DNA from: Clostridia bacterium
Lineage (GTDB): Bacteria; Bacillota; Clostridia; Oscillospirales; QAKW01
DNA: 64,000 bases
NCBI GenBank assembly: GCA_017464525.1
Contig: JAFTZM010000013.1
Coordinates: 32,707 to 96,706 of the forward strand
Reading direction: 5' to 3'
Shown: piece by piece, positions 1-10,711 of the stretch
Layout: each line of letters starts with the position of its first letter
How positions within the stretch are numbered: position 1 is the first letter of the stretch
Notes under the pieces: model-generated
The model's input: the letters and a program-made list of their open reading frames with translations, nothing else
Database searches by the model: none
Told to the model about the DNA's origin: nothing
Made by a program: the position numbers and the translations under genes

Positions 1-2
1 GG

Positions 3-620
3 TTTGTGGGAATTCTGGGGGGAGCGGTGCTCTCGGTCCCCTTTGCGGTGCCTCTGCCTAAGAAAGGAAGGATCCTTTATTGGTGCGGCCTTGCAGGCTG
101 TGCTGTGGGCGGTGTAGTGTTGCTTTATGCGGTGACGCCCAGCGGGGGAATGCTGCGGCAGATCCATGAGATCCTTCATGGGAATGTTTCGGTCTATTTC
201 GGCAGCGGTCGGTGTTATATTTGGAAAAACGTGCTCAGCCGTCTGCCGGAGCATTTGCTGCTGGGGGCCGGCCCCGATACCTTGGCTTATGCCGATATCC
301 AGCCCTTCCAGCGTTACGATGAAGCCCTGGAAATGACCATCAAAGCCTATGTGGATACCGCCCATAATGAATACCTCAATGTGCTGTATCATCAGGGTAT
401 CTTTGCCTTTCTTTTGTATCTTGCCGGGCTGATCTCCGCCTTGCTCCGCTGGATAAAAGCCGCGCCCCGTAATGCGGGGGCTGCGGTTTGCGGCGGTGCG
501 GTGATCGCCTATGCGGTGCAGGCCTTCTTCGGCATCAGTCAATTTATTACTGCCCCCTTTTTCTGGGCGGCGCTCGGTCTTTTGGAGCATTATTGCTCTA
601 TCCAAAGCACTGATACTTGA
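3..620 (+). CDS. O-antigen ligase/polymerase-like membrane protein, 3' part only
   Basis: The gene enters the window from the left, so only the C-terminal ~205 residues are visible; the GTG at 6 is internal and not a proposed start. Several hydrophobic segments surround a loop containing R.YIWKN, GAGPDTLAY and DTAHNEYLNVLYHQG. These fit the Wzy/WaaL O-antigen ligase family pattern (R..iW, GxGpgt, aHNeyL...GI), in which the periplasmic-side loop carries the conserved Arg and His. Such proteins polymerise or ligate lipid-linked glycans at the outer face of the cytoplasmic membrane. Substrate cannot be told. The next gene begins 54 nt downstream on the same strand. Confidence 0.75.
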   Translation, partial: FVGILGGAVLSVPFAVPLPKKGRILYWCGLAGCAVGGVVLLYAVTPSGGMLRQIHEILHGNVSVYFGSGRCYIWKNVLSRLPEHLLLGAGPDTLAYADIQPFQRYDEALEMTIKAYVDTAHNEYLNVLYHQGIFAFLLYLAGLISALLRWIKAAPRNAGAAVCGGAVIAYAVQAFFGISQFITAPFFWAALGLLEHYCSIQSTDT

Positions 621-674
621 TTTGAGTTTCAATTTTTTGGCTAATATAGAAATCATCAACAGGAGGAAAACTCA

Positions 675-2468
675 ATGAAAAAAACTGTGATCCGGCTTCT
701 TGCCCTGAATCTGGCCCTTGTTCTGCTGCTTACCGGCGTTTTCTCGGCGGTGGCTGCAAGTGTGCTGGTTTTGGGTAAAAATACCGTTACCATCCCGTCC
801 GGCGGTATGGTGACTACCAGCTTCACTCCCAACGCCAATGGGACCCATTGGTATTGGTTCGGCCGTACCCCGTATACCTCCGCCGCCAATCTGCGGCTGT
901 ACCGGGAAGGCAACTACCTGGACAGTGTGGGAGATTTCTTCTCCCTGACCGGCGGGAACACCTATACGACATTTCTTTCCGGGGATCTTACTGCGGTGGA
1001 GATCAGAAGAATGACCAAGGAATCCCTGAAGGATACCTTTACCGTAACCGGCCCCCATTATTATGTGCCCGCTTCCGATGGCTATTATATCAGCGAAAGT
1101 ATGGTCACCTCCTCCATCCTGCGGTTGTATTCCGCTACCACCGGCAAAGAGCTGCTGCCGGTCAATTCGCTGGATGTATTCTTTTTTGATGCAGACCAGC
1201 AGTATCTGATGGATGTATACGGAAGCTATCAGTTGACGAAGATCAATTACAGCGACGGATTTACCTATGAGGTGGCTGCCGACGGTACTGTTACCGTTAC
1301 CGGTTACCGGGGGATCTACACCGATCTGGTTATCCCTGAGACCATCGATGGAAAGGCAGTTACCCGCATTGCCGAAGGGGCCTTTGCGAATATGCTGATC
1401 ACCAGTGTGGCCCTTCCGAATGCCATGGAGGAGATCGGCAGCAAGGCTTTTGAGAACTGTTCGCAGTTGAATGCGGTATATTTCCCGGAAAAAGCGCTGA
1501 CCATTGCGGTGGATGCCTTCGACGGCAGCGGCTGCTATAATAACGGCGATAACTGGGAGAAGGGCGTATTCTATATTGGAGCCCATCTGATCTACGGTGG
1601 TGTTTCCGGCTCCTATACCATCCGGGAAGGGACACAGGTCATTCATAACGGTGCTTTTGCCGATAATATCGGCATCTCCTCTGTAACAGTGCCCGATAGT
1701 GTAACGGTAATAGGCGATAAGGCTTTCAACGGCTGCAGCCGCCTCAGCGCCATCGAGCTGCCCGATTCCATCGTGGATTTCGGCAGGGATGTTTTGAATG
1801 GATCTGCTTATTATAACACCGCCTCCAATTGGGAGAATAATGTGCTTTATGCAGACGGTTATCTGCTGGAAGCCAAAGCTGCCCTTGCTGGAGCCTATGA
1901 GATCCCGAGCGGCACGGTGATGATCCTGGCTGATGCCTTCAAGAACTGCACCAAGCTGGAGCAGGTGACCGTTCCTGCCACCGTGCGGCAGATCGATGAA
2001 AACGCCTTCCCCAAGAAGGTGATCCTTTGGGGCTATAGCGATACTGAAGCGCAGCTTTATGCAGAAGAGAACGGTATGACCTTTATTCCGCTGGATGTGG
2101 CGCCCACCCTGATTCTGACCGCTCCCCAAAAAGTGCAGTATGTGGAAGGGGAGGCGCTGGATCTGACCGGTCTGAAGATCCTTGCTGATTACGGCAACGG
2201 TGTATCCTTTGATGTGACCGAAGACTGTACCGTTTCCGGCTTTGATACCGCCACTCCCGGCAAGCAAACGGTGGTATTCACCTACCGTGAGGGTACTGCC
2301 TCTTATGAGGTAATCGTGCTGGGCGCCAAGTCCACCGCTGATGCTGTTTATATTCTGCAGGCTCTGGTCGGGCTGCAGGAGATCGATGATCCCGCTGCAT
2401 GGGATCAGAACGGTGATGGGCGAATCACTATAGCAGATGCAGTGCTGTTATTGCAAAGTTTAGCCTGA
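675..2468 (+). CDS. Secreted BspA-type LRR protein with Ig-like domain and dockerin-like C-terminus
   Basis: 597 residues. It starts at ATG 675 behind AGGAGGAAAACTCA. Residues 1-28 form a signal peptide (MKK, hydrophobic core, A-x-A). Residues ~30-200 have no family I recognise. Residues ~215-470 are BspA/LRR_5-type repeats with recurring IPETI, AFANM, VPDSVTVIGDKAF and AFKNC units. Residues ~480-553 look like a bacterial Ig-like Big_3 domain (YVEGEALDLTGLK, TPGKQTVVFTY). Residues ~555-597 are dockerin-like: one good calcium loop (DQNGDGRITIADAVLLLQSL) after a half-repeat (STADAVYILQALVGL) that lacks its calcium-binding aspartates. The product is presumably surface-displayed or released; partner and ligand are unknown. 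Confidence 0.8.
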   Translation: MKKTVIRLLALNLALVLLLTGVFSAVAASVLVLGKNTVTIPSGGMVTTSFTPNANGTHWYWFGRTPYTSAANLRLYREGNYLDSVGDFFSLTGGNTYTTFLSGDLTAVEIRRMTKESLKDTFTVTGPHYYVPASDGYYISESMVTSSILRLYSATTGKELLPVNSLDVFFFDADQQYLMDVYGSYQLTKINYSDGFTYEVAADGTVTVTGYRGIYTDLVIPETIDGKAVTRIAEGAFANMLITSVALPNAMEEIGSKAFENCSQLNAVYFPEKALTIAVDAFDGSGCYNNGDNWEKGVFYIGAHLIYGGVSGSYTIREGTQVIHNGAFADNIGISSVTVPDSVTVIGDKAFNGCSRLSAIELPDSIVDFGRDVLNGSAYYNTASNWENNVLYADGYLLEAKAALAGAYEIPSGTVMILADAFKNCTKLEQVTVPATVRQIDENAFPKKVILWGYSDTEAQLYAEENGMTFIPLDVAPTLILTAPQKVQYVEGEALDLTGLKILADYGNGVSFDVTEDCTVSGFDTATPGKQTVVFTYREGTASYEVIVLGAKSTADAVYILQALVGLQEIDDPAAWDQNGDGRITIADAVLLLQSLA

Positions 2469-2480
2469 AAAACGGCATGA

Positions 2481-2516
2481 AAAAGTACCGGAAAAATATA
2501 TTTTTCCGGTACTTTT
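2481..2516. terminator. Bidirectional rho-independent terminator
   Basis: A 16-bp perfect stem (AAAAGTACCGGAAAAA / TTTTTCCGGTACTTTT) with a TATA loop and flanking A and T runs. It lies between the convergent LRR gene and GNAT gene and can serve both. Confidence 0.85.
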
Positions 2517-2526
2517 TTGCAATTTT

Positions 2527-3483
2527 TTATAGCTTTTTTTCCAGGCAGACCAGCCTTACGACATCGATGCCGTTAAATTTGCAGGATACGATCCCCACTT
2601 CCGTATAGTCCAGTTTCCGGTAAAGGGCCCGGGCGGCAGCGTTGCGCTCGTTGGTATCCATCCGCAGATAGGGGCATCCGCTGGCCAGAGCATATTCTTC
2701 GTAAAAGAGTACAAATTTACTGCCATAGCCCTTGCCTTTCAGGGTGGGATCTACCACTAAGGTGTGCAGAACCATCACCTCATCCGGGGCAACAGGGTGC
2801 TCCCACGCCGCATCGGCATAAGCATCTACCTGCTCCTGATCGATCTTTGCCGCCGCCACGATTTGCCCCTCCGCCTCGGCAACAAAAAGAGTGCCTTTTT
2901 CCAATGCCTCAGCCGCCGTTTTACGGGTGGGATAGATCTCCCGCTGCCAGCCGATGTTGGTGCGGCCGGCCTCCTCTTCATCGTGGATCAGCCCGTAGAT
3001 CTCTTCGATACGATCCAGATCCTTTTCGGTGGCCTCCCGGAATTCAACATATTCCGGGAGGTTGGCAAAAAAGGCTTCCCATTTTTCAAATTCTGCTTCT
3101 CTGCCGCAGGCTGCATAACATTCCTTGATCTCGGCTAAAAATTCCTCATTTTGCTTGATCTTGCTATTGCTGTTCTGCAGCGCATCCAGCAATGCATTAT
3201 AGGCATCGGCGGCTTCATCGAAACGCTTTAGCCCTTTGCAGGCTGAGGCCCGCTGGACGCATAGATCACACATGACCTCCGGGGTAAGGGCATATTCGGC
3301 CTCCACCTCGCTGAGCAAGGCTAGCGCTTTTTCATAGTTTTTCAGCTGAATAAAATAAACTGCATTCCAGATGCCCTGCTCTGCACTTTTTGGGGCTTTC
3401 CCCATTTTGATGAAATAATTGAGGATGGAAAAGATCACGATGCCGGCTATGGCACTCACCAACCCCCAGATCAGATAATCCAT
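2527..3483 (-). CDS. Membrane-anchored TPR-like/GNAT N-acetyltransferase fusion
   Basis: 318 residues; the ATG at 3483 is preceded by AAAGGAGTTGATCAA. Residues ~5-26 are one hydrophobic N-terminal segment. Residues ~35-140 are helical and look like tetratricopeptide repeats (paired helices with A/L/Y spacing, e.g. NYEKALALL and RFDEAADAYNALL). Residues ~147-318 are a GNAT acetyltransferase domain, with the acetyl-CoA loop in VVDPTLKGKGYGSKFV and a C-terminal NAAARALYRKLDY block. The anchor would place the acetyltransferase at the inner face of the membrane. The substrate is unknown. It is transcribed alone from its own promoter at 3505-3533. Confidence 0.75.
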   Translation of the reverse strand: MDYLIWGLVSAIAGIVIFSILNYFIKMGKAPKSAEQGIWNAVYFIQLKNYEKALALLSEVEAEYALTPEVMCDLCVQRASACKGLKRFDEAADAYNALLDALQNSNSKIKQNEEFLAEIKECYAACGREAEFEKWEAFFANLPEYVEFREATEKDLDRIEEIYGLIHDEEEAGRTNIGWQREIYPTRKTAAEALEKGTLFVAEAEGQIVAAAKIDQEQVDAYADAAWEHPVAPDEVMVLHTLVVDPTLKGKGYGSKFVLFYEEYALASGCPYLRMDTNERNAAARALYRKLDYTEVGIVSCKFNGIDVVRLVCLEKKL

Positions 3484-3504
3484 TTGATCAACTCCTTTGG
3501 TTCT

Positions 3505-3533
3505 ATTCTATCAAATTTGCATAAATTTGTAAA
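3505..3533 (-). promoter_or_regulatory. Sigma-A type promoter for the GNAT gene
   Basis: On the minus strand: TTTACA, 17 nt, TAGAAT, just upstream of the ribosome binding site at ~3490. It lies back-to-back with the plus-strand promoter that begins at 3540. Confidence 0.6.
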
Positions 3534-3539
3534 GTGGTA

Positions 3540-3569
3540 TTGACAGCTTCAAAAATAAACAGTTATAAT
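3540..3569 (+). promoter_or_regulatory. Consensus sigma-A promoter for the 48-residue protein
   Basis: TTGACA (3540-3545), 18 nt, TATAAT (3564-3569). Both hexamers are exact consensus, which suggests strong constitutive expression of the small gene that follows. Confidence 0.75.
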
Positions 3570-3614
3570 AAAATCAGAAGCAAAGACCATATTATTTTCA
3601 GGAGGTGTTATGTC

Positions 3615-3761
3615 ATGATGAAAAAAGCTTATGTAAAGCCCGGGGATGAACTGCGGGACGATGTGCAGGAGCAGTATTTTGAGCATGAGGATCCCAAGGC
3701 CGCCCGCCGGAAGATCAAAAAAGAGGATCTGGACACCCTGGAGAATTGGAACGAGGACTAA
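3615..3761 (+). CDS. Small highly charged protein of unknown function
   Basis: 48 residues, MMKKAYVKPG...LENWNED. I chose ATG 3615 because GGAGG lies at 3601-3605, 9 nt upstream; ATG 3618 is also possible. The same frame extends upstream to 3534, but that stretch overlaps the promoter and has no ribosome binding site. The protein is rich in D, E, K and R, has no cysteine and no membrane segment, and resembles no family I can name. It is a monocistronic unit between a consensus promoter and a strong terminator, so it is probably a real and well expressed gene. Confidence 0.7.
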   Translation: MMKKAYVKPGDELRDDVQEQYFEHEDPKAARRKIKKEDLDTLENWNED

Positions 3762-3796
3762 AAATGGGAGAAGCTAACGCTTCTCCCATTTTTTTA
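3761..3796. terminator. Bidirectional terminator
   Basis: A 14-bp stem (3761-3774 with 3779-3792, AATGGGAGAAGC/GCTTCTCCCATT at its core) with a TAAC loop and T runs on both strands. It separates the small plus-strand gene from the convergent GtaA-like gene. Confidence 0.85.
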
Positions 3797-5845
3797 GAAT
3801 TTCAGTAGCTTGATGAAGAGACCGCCCTGTACGGTACGGTTCTGGAAGCCCCGGTGGATGGCCTTAGAGGTAAAGTACCAATCGGTGAAGGGAACCCGAT
3901 CAACGGTTTCGTTGAGAAAATCCCACATCCGATCAACGATCATATTGAAATACTCCTGATCGGTCTCATCCAGCATTACACTCCAGAGCTGCCAATCGCT
4001 CTTGGTATAGTCGGAACGGTTATCCAGAGGCAAGCCGTATTTGTTGGCCATCTTCTTATAATAGGCCAGCTCGTTCTTCTTGGTTTCGTCGCTGTAGATA
4101 TGCAGATTCAGCAAATTATCCCAAACCATGTTGTACTTGATGCTCCAGCTGTCTTCCTGGTCGAAGGCCAGGCGGGTATGATCACCGGTGCTGGCACCCT
4201 TTTCCCAAAGAGAAGCAAACTCAGCAGCCTTGGCATGGTACTTTTCAGCCTCGGCAGTATTGCCGGTATCCTTCAGCATCTTGGCAAAAGCAGCGATGCC
4301 CATGGCAGCCTTTACAGAAAGGTTGCAGTTATGGGCCAGGTGACCGGCAAAATCGTCGGTGCATAGCTGGTTGGCGGGGTCATAGCCGGCCTCCAGCAGA
4401 TAATCTGCCCACTGCTTCAGGATGGCTTCATGCTTTTTGAAGTAGCTGAAATCCTTTCTTGCATAGCAGATACCTGCCACGCAGAGGATCATATTGCCGC
4501 ATTCCTCCACAGGCATCTGCTTTTCGAAGGGGGTGATGCCGCTGAAGAAATACTTGTTACTGTATCCATAGACCTGGCGATTGGCCAGGGGATAGGTGCC
4601 TGCATCATGGGGAGCAAACTCAAATTCCCAAAGCCCCTTATCGATGAGTTTGAAGATGGGGTTCAGCATCCCTTCTACCAGATCGGGCTGATAGATGAGG
4701 AACAGAGGGATAGAAGGATAGGTCACATCGACGGTGGCGATACAGCCATTGGAATAGTTCTCCTTGGAAAAGAACTGGATCTCGCCGTCGTGCCAGGTCA
4801 GCTTATGGGCCGCAATGGTCTGGCGGTAGGCCAGATTCAGAATGTCTGCATATTTGGGGCTGATGGCAGAAGCCTTGGCGGTCAACTCATCTTCGAAGGC
4901 TGCTACACGGCCTTTGATCTCTTCATACTCTTCGATGGACTTTTTCAGGATCTCCTCGAAGGTTTCGCCGTCCTTACGCCAGTAAGCCTCGATATTTTCA
5001 CCGAAATATTGAATGGATTTAATGTCATCGTAACCGATCGCCAGGAAATCCTCCTGCGTACCCTTCAGCTCAAATTCCTGCTCGGCCAGCAGGATGGGGT
5101 AGTGGGGATATACGGTGGTGGAGTCATAATCGTTATAATACTCCGGAACAAAGGGGCCGGGATTGGGGCCGTAATAGTCCATGGTATTCACCGGCTGCAT
5201 TTTGTTGCTGTAAAGGCCGCGGATCCGTTTATTCAACTTTTCTGCAGGCAGTGCAACCGTTCTCCATTGGGGAGCGATCAGGTGCAGGGTGCCCCATTCA
5301 ATGCGGTGGTTATCCCCGGAGCGCTTCAGCATATTGGCGGTGCCGCTGGATGCGGTGATGGAGAAAGCGGTTCTGCCGAACTCTACGCTCTGGCTGCCGT
5401 TATCCACAGCCATTTCACAACTGAGGCCGAAGAACAGATGGATCTTATGCTCCTTGCCGTCCAGGGCAGTAAGCTTATAAGAAACGTAAGAGATGGGTCT
5501 GCTCAGCAGCTTCAGGTCATCCATCAGCAGGGGGCTCATGAAGGAAAGCTCCATGCGAACCTTTTCGGTTTCAAAGGTATAAACGGTAGTCATGGCCTTA
5601 ATGGTCACATCCACCTGCTTCATGGCTGGGAATTCTGTCATGTAACGGATGTTATCGGGCTGTAGTTTACCGATAAACTGAAACATTTCACCATCGATAG
5701 CAATAGATCCGGTGATAAACTGGCGGATGCCGGTCCAATGGCGGGGAACGTCATCGGTCAGCTTGTCTGCAAAGGACCACACATTCAGCATGGGGTCGTT
5801 GGTAATCAAAGGCACACTGGGTGCTCTTAACTTTTGATTCTGCAT
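3794..5845 (-). CDS. GtaA/DUF4965-DUF1793 family protein (glutaminase A-like), cytoplasmic
   Basis: 683 residues; ATG 5845 follows GGGAGGTATTGACCC. The N-terminus (RAPSVPLITNDPMLNVWSFAD, then TDDVPRHWTG) and a later block (QMPVEECGNMIL, NCNLSVKAAMGIAAFA, SDWQLWSVML) match the family annotated as glutaminase A / DUF5127-DUF4965-DUF1793. That family has an N-terminal beta-sandwich region and a C-terminal (alpha/alpha)6-type barrel. No signal peptide is visible, unlike the secreted fungal and Bacteroidetes members. Whether it is a glutaminase or a glycosidase-like enzyme cannot be decided from sequence. It is monocistronic with its own promoter at 5877-5905. Confidence 0.75.
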   Translation of the reverse strand: MQNQKLRAPSVPLITNDPMLNVWSFADKLTDDVPRHWTGIRQFITGSIAIDGEMFQFIGKLQPDNIRYMTEFPAMKQVDVTIKAMTTVYTFETEKVRMELSFMSPLLMDDLKLLSRPISYVSYKLTALDGKEHKIHLFFGLSCEMAVDNGSQSVEFGRTAFSITASSGTANMLKRSGDNHRIEWGTLHLIAPQWRTVALPAEKLNKRIRGLYSNKMQPVNTMDYYGPNPGPFVPEYYNDYDSTTVYPHYPILLAEQEFELKGTQEDFLAIGYDDIKSIQYFGENIEAYWRKDGETFEEILKKSIEEYEEIKGRVAAFEDELTAKASAISPKYADILNLAYRQTIAAHKLTWHDGEIQFFSKENYSNGCIATVDVTYPSIPLFLIYQPDLVEGMLNPIFKLIDKGLWEFEFAPHDAGTYPLANRQVYGYSNKYFFSGITPFEKQMPVEECGNMILCVAGICYARKDFSYFKKHEAILKQWADYLLEAGYDPANQLCTDDFAGHLAHNCNLSVKAAMGIAAFAKMLKDTGNTAEAEKYHAKAAEFASLWEKGASTGDHTRLAFDQEDSWSIKYNMVWDNLLNLHIYSDETKKNELAYYKKMANKYGLPLDNRSDYTKSDWQLWSVMLDETDQEYFNMIVDRMWDFLNETVDRVPFTDWYFTSKAIHRGFQNRTVQGGLFIKLLKF

Positions 5846-5876
5846 GGGTCAATACCTCCCTGATTTATTTGTTTTA

Positions 5877-5905
5877 ATTATAATCGTAATGGAAATAATT
5901 TGCAA
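5877..5905 (-). promoter_or_regulatory. Sigma-A type promoter for the GtaA-like gene
   Basis: Minus strand: TTGCAA, 17 nt, TATAAT, ~30 nt upstream of the start codon. Confidence 0.65.
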
Positions 5906-5991
5906 GTATTTCGGGGAAAAACATAAAAAGAGTTTATTGAAGCTTGATTTGTGATAGATTAAAAACTCGTAAAATAATTTATATAAAATGC

Positions 5992-6019
5992 TTGACAAAT
6001 TATGAAATAGTGATACAAT
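5992..6019 (+). promoter_or_regulatory. Promoter of the RHH-clpB operon
   Basis: TTGACA (5992-5997), 16 nt, TACAAT (6014-6019). I see no CIRCE element or CtsR-type repeat nearby. Confidence 0.65.
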
Positions 6020-6038
6020 AAAAACAAGAGGTGATCCT

Positions 6039-6679
6039 ATGAAGAAAAGTGTATATTCCTTGGTGCTGATGGATGATGTGGTGGCGCAGGTGGACCGCTT
6101 GGCCTATTCCATGCATACTAACCGCTCCAATATGATCAATCAGATCCTGGCAGAGTATTGCTCCATGCTGACGCCCGAAAAGCGGATGCAATCGACCCTG
6201 GCGCAATTGGAGGAGCTTTTAGGGAAGGTGGGATTTCAGCCTCTGGCTCAGCCCAGCGGGACCATGCTGATGGTGCGGAGTGCCCTCAATTATAAATATA
6301 ATCCCTCAGTACGCTATCGGGTGGAGCTTTTTCGCCAGGTAGAACCGGAATTCGGCCAGCTGCAGGTTCAGCTGCGCACGCAGAATCAGGAATTGATCTA
6401 TTATGTAAATGATTTTATGGTTTTATGGGCAAAATTAGAGCAGATTTATCTGGATCATCCTCACGTATCTGTTGATAACGGTCGGTTTTTAAGAAATCTC
6501 CGTTATAATCCTATTTTTGAACACCAAGGGGATATGGTAGGAACTGCTATTTGTAATTATGTAAACTATTTTGATCGGGCCTTGAAATTGTATTTTGATT
6601 ATCTGGATCGTCCTGCCATCGCTGTACGGGCTGTGGAGGAGATCATGAAAGAGTATGGCACCAGTGAAGGAGTGATCGT

Positions 6680-6683
<4 letters not shown>
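6039..6683 (+). CDS. Ribbon-helix-helix-like protein co-transcribed with clpB
   Basis: 214 residues; ATG 6039 follows AAGAGGTGATCCT. The first ~45 residues (KKSVYSLVLMDDVVAQVDRLAY...NRSNMINQILAEYCSML) have the beta-strand, helix, helix pattern of a CopG/Arc ribbon-helix-helix DNA-binding domain. The remaining ~165 residues, rich in aromatic residues and Arg, are not a domain I recognise. The stop overlaps the clpB start (ATGA), so the two are translationally coupled. The context suggests a regulator or partner of ClpB, possibly autoregulatory; that is inference. Confidence 0.6.
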
Positions 6684-9256
<2,573 letters not shown>

Positions 9257-9259
9257 ATG

Positions 9260-9287
9260 AAATGCCGATGCTTTTGCATCGGCATTT
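9260..9287 (+). terminator. Terminator of the clpB operon
   Basis: 12-bp stem AAATGCCGATGC / GCATCGGCATTT with a TTTT loop. The same 28 bases recur at 9609-9636. Confidence 0.75.
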
Positions 9288-9608
9288 CGCAGCGTGTCAA
9301 AAAAACAATTTTTATATTTTGACACACTGGGAGACTCTCAAAAAAGAGCGCAGATTTCGCCGCTCCGTTCTCATTGGCGTACAAGGGTACGGTTGAGAGC
9401 GGAGCGGCAGAAAGCAGAAAAACTTCAATCAAATTCCGCATTTTTATGCAGAATTTTTCCTTATTCCGTAAACGGCAGGAGCAACCCGGTGAGCGAAGCG
9501 AGCAAGTCCCCTTGAGGGAGCCCCTGCCCTACAGACCATGACCAAGATGGTGCTAAAATTGTTTTCCCATTTTTCTGCGGTCGGTGCCTTTTTTGGCAGT
9601 CTCAATGA
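9288..9608. other. Gene-free stretch between two copies of one terminator, with nested inverted repeats
   Basis: No credible gene. It holds an inverted repeat GTGTCAAAA/TTTTGACAC around 9294-9326 and a near-perfect long one, GCCGCTCCG-TCTCA with TGAGA-CGGAGCGGC, around 9359-9408. It then contains the dispersed repeat listed at 9402-9603. The whole stretch looks like repeat-derived DNA inserted between clpB and leuB. Confidence 0.6.
9402..9603 (+). repeat. Dispersed ~200-bp intergenic repeat, copy 1
   Basis: From GAGCGGCAGAAAGCAGAAAA to the bases after GCGGTCGGTGCC, this matches the reverse complement of 27093-27296 over most of its length. Shared blocks include TTTTTCCTTATTCCG, AAACGGCAGGAGC, AAGTCCCCTTG, GAGCCCCTGCCCTACA, ATGACCAAGATGGTGCT and TTCTGCGGTCGGTGCC. 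Differences are small indels, for example in AGCGAAGCGAG. It encodes no plausible protein; short translated shadows in it should not be annotated. The arrangement resembles REP/BIME or MITE remnants. Confidence 0.8.
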
Positions 9609-9636
9609 AAATGCCGATGCTTTTGCATCGGCATTT
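9609..9636 (-). terminator. Terminator at the end of the ilv-leu operon
   Basis: Hairpin AAATGCCGATGC-TTTT-GCATCGGCATTT just beyond the leuB stop codon (9640), followed on the minus strand by a T-rich run. It is identical to the hairpin behind clpB. Confidence 0.7.
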
Positions 9637-9639
9637 TGC

Positions 9640-10710
9640 TTAGATATAAGAGGCAACCAGATCGCCCATTTCGTTGCAGGCAACCTTTTTACAGCCTTCC
9701 TGCATGATATCACCGGTACGGTAACCGTTATCCAGCACTTGATTGACCGCTGCCTCGATAGCATCTGCTTCCTTCGCCATATCAAAGGAGTAGCGTAGCA
9801 TCATGGCGGCGGAAAGAATGGTGCCCAAGGGATTGGCAATGTTCATCCCCGCAATGTCGGGCGCAGAGCCGTGGATGGGCTCATACATTCCCAGTGTTCC
9901 CTCGGAAAGGGAGGCGGAGGGCATCATCCCGATGGAGCCGGTGAGCATAGAGGCTTCGTCGGAAAGGATATCCCCGAACATATTCTCGGTCACCAAAACA
10001 TCGAATTGAGTGGGGTTTTTGATCAGCTGCATGGCGGTGTTATCCACCAGAATGTCGCTGTACGCCACCTCCGGATACTCCTCGCTGAGGCGGTGCATGG
10101 TCTTACGCCAGAGCCGGGAGGTATCCAGCACGTTTGCTTTATCCACCGAAGCCAGCTTTTTGCCCCGCTTCATGGCAGTTTCAAAGGCCACCCGACCGAT
10201 CCGCTCGATCTCATGCTCGCTGTAGGGCATCCAATCGGTGGCAACCAACTCGCCGTTTACCTCTTCGGTCTTTCTTTGGCCGAAGTAAACGCCGCCGGTC
10301 AGCTCCCGCACGATCAGCAGATCAATGCCGTTCCCCACGATCTCCTGCTTTAAGGGAGATGCATCTGCCAGCTGGGGGAAGAGCTTGGTGGGCCGCAGAT
10401 TGGCGAATAAACCCAGTTCCTTTCTTACGGCCAGCAGGGCCTTTTCCGGGCGGATGGAGGGATCCACATTGTCCCACTTAGGGCCGCCCACGGCACCCAG
10501 CAGTACACTGTCGGATTCCTTGCAAAGCTTCATGCCTTCATCGGTAATGGGAACTCCATACTTATCGATGGAGCAACCGCCGATGTCCACATAGGTGTAT
10601 TCAAAGCTGTGGCCGAATTGATCTGCCACCTTGTTCAGTACCTTAATGGCCTCTGCCACGATCTCGGGGCCGATGCCGTCGCCGGGTAATACTGTGATCT
10701 TCTTGTTCAT
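9640..10710 (-). CDS. leuB: 3-isopropylmalate dehydrogenase
   Basis: 356 residues. I use ATG 10710, preceded by AAGGAGGACTAAG; the frame stays open upstream but that part overlaps leuD and has no ribosome binding site. [17 protein letters not shown] is the classic N-terminus. Other family marks are [52 protein letters not shown] (Mg2+/substrate aspartates) and [12 protein letters not shown]. The enzyme oxidatively decarboxylates 3-isopropylmalate to 2-ketoisocaproate with NAD+ in leucine synthesis. It is the last gene of the minus-strand ilv-leu operon, 1 nt after leuD. Confidence 0.96.
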   Translation of the reverse strand: MNKKITVLPGDGIGPEIVAEAIKVLNKVADQFGHSFEYTYVDIGGCSIDKYGVPITDEGMKLCKESDSVLLGAVGGPKWDNVDPSIRPEKALLAVRKELGLFANLRPTKLFPQLADASPLKQEIVGNGIDLLIVRELTGGVYFGQRKTEEVNGELVATDWMPYSEHEIERIGRVAFETAMKRGKKLASVDKANVLDTSRLWRKTMHRLSEEYPEVAYSDILVDNTAMQLIKNPTQFDVLVTENMFGDILSDEASMLTGSIGMMPSASLSEGTLGMYEPIHGSAPDIAGMNIANPLGTILSAAMMLRYSFDMAKEADAIEAAVNQVLDNGYRTGDIMQEGCKKVACNEMGDLVASYI

Positions 10711-10711
10711 C

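Noticed and set aside
672..2267. Long antisense ORF opposite the LRR protein gene
   Set aside because: It is a shadow frame of the repetitive LRR gene; composition rich in G, H, Q and I and no start signal.
9294..9326. GTGTCAAAA/TTTTGACAC inverted repeat as an operator
   Set aside because: It lies downstream of clpB and of leuB with no promoter beside it, inside repeat DNA; a regulatory role is unsupported.
9359..9510. Possible CRISPR array, suggested by several palindromes in a row
   Set aside because: The repeats are not identical units with even spacers; no cas genes in the window.
9444..9785. Minus-strand ORF overlapping the dispersed repeat and the end of leuB
   Set aside because: It reads a repeat plus leuB in another frame; no ribosome binding site and no protein-like composition.
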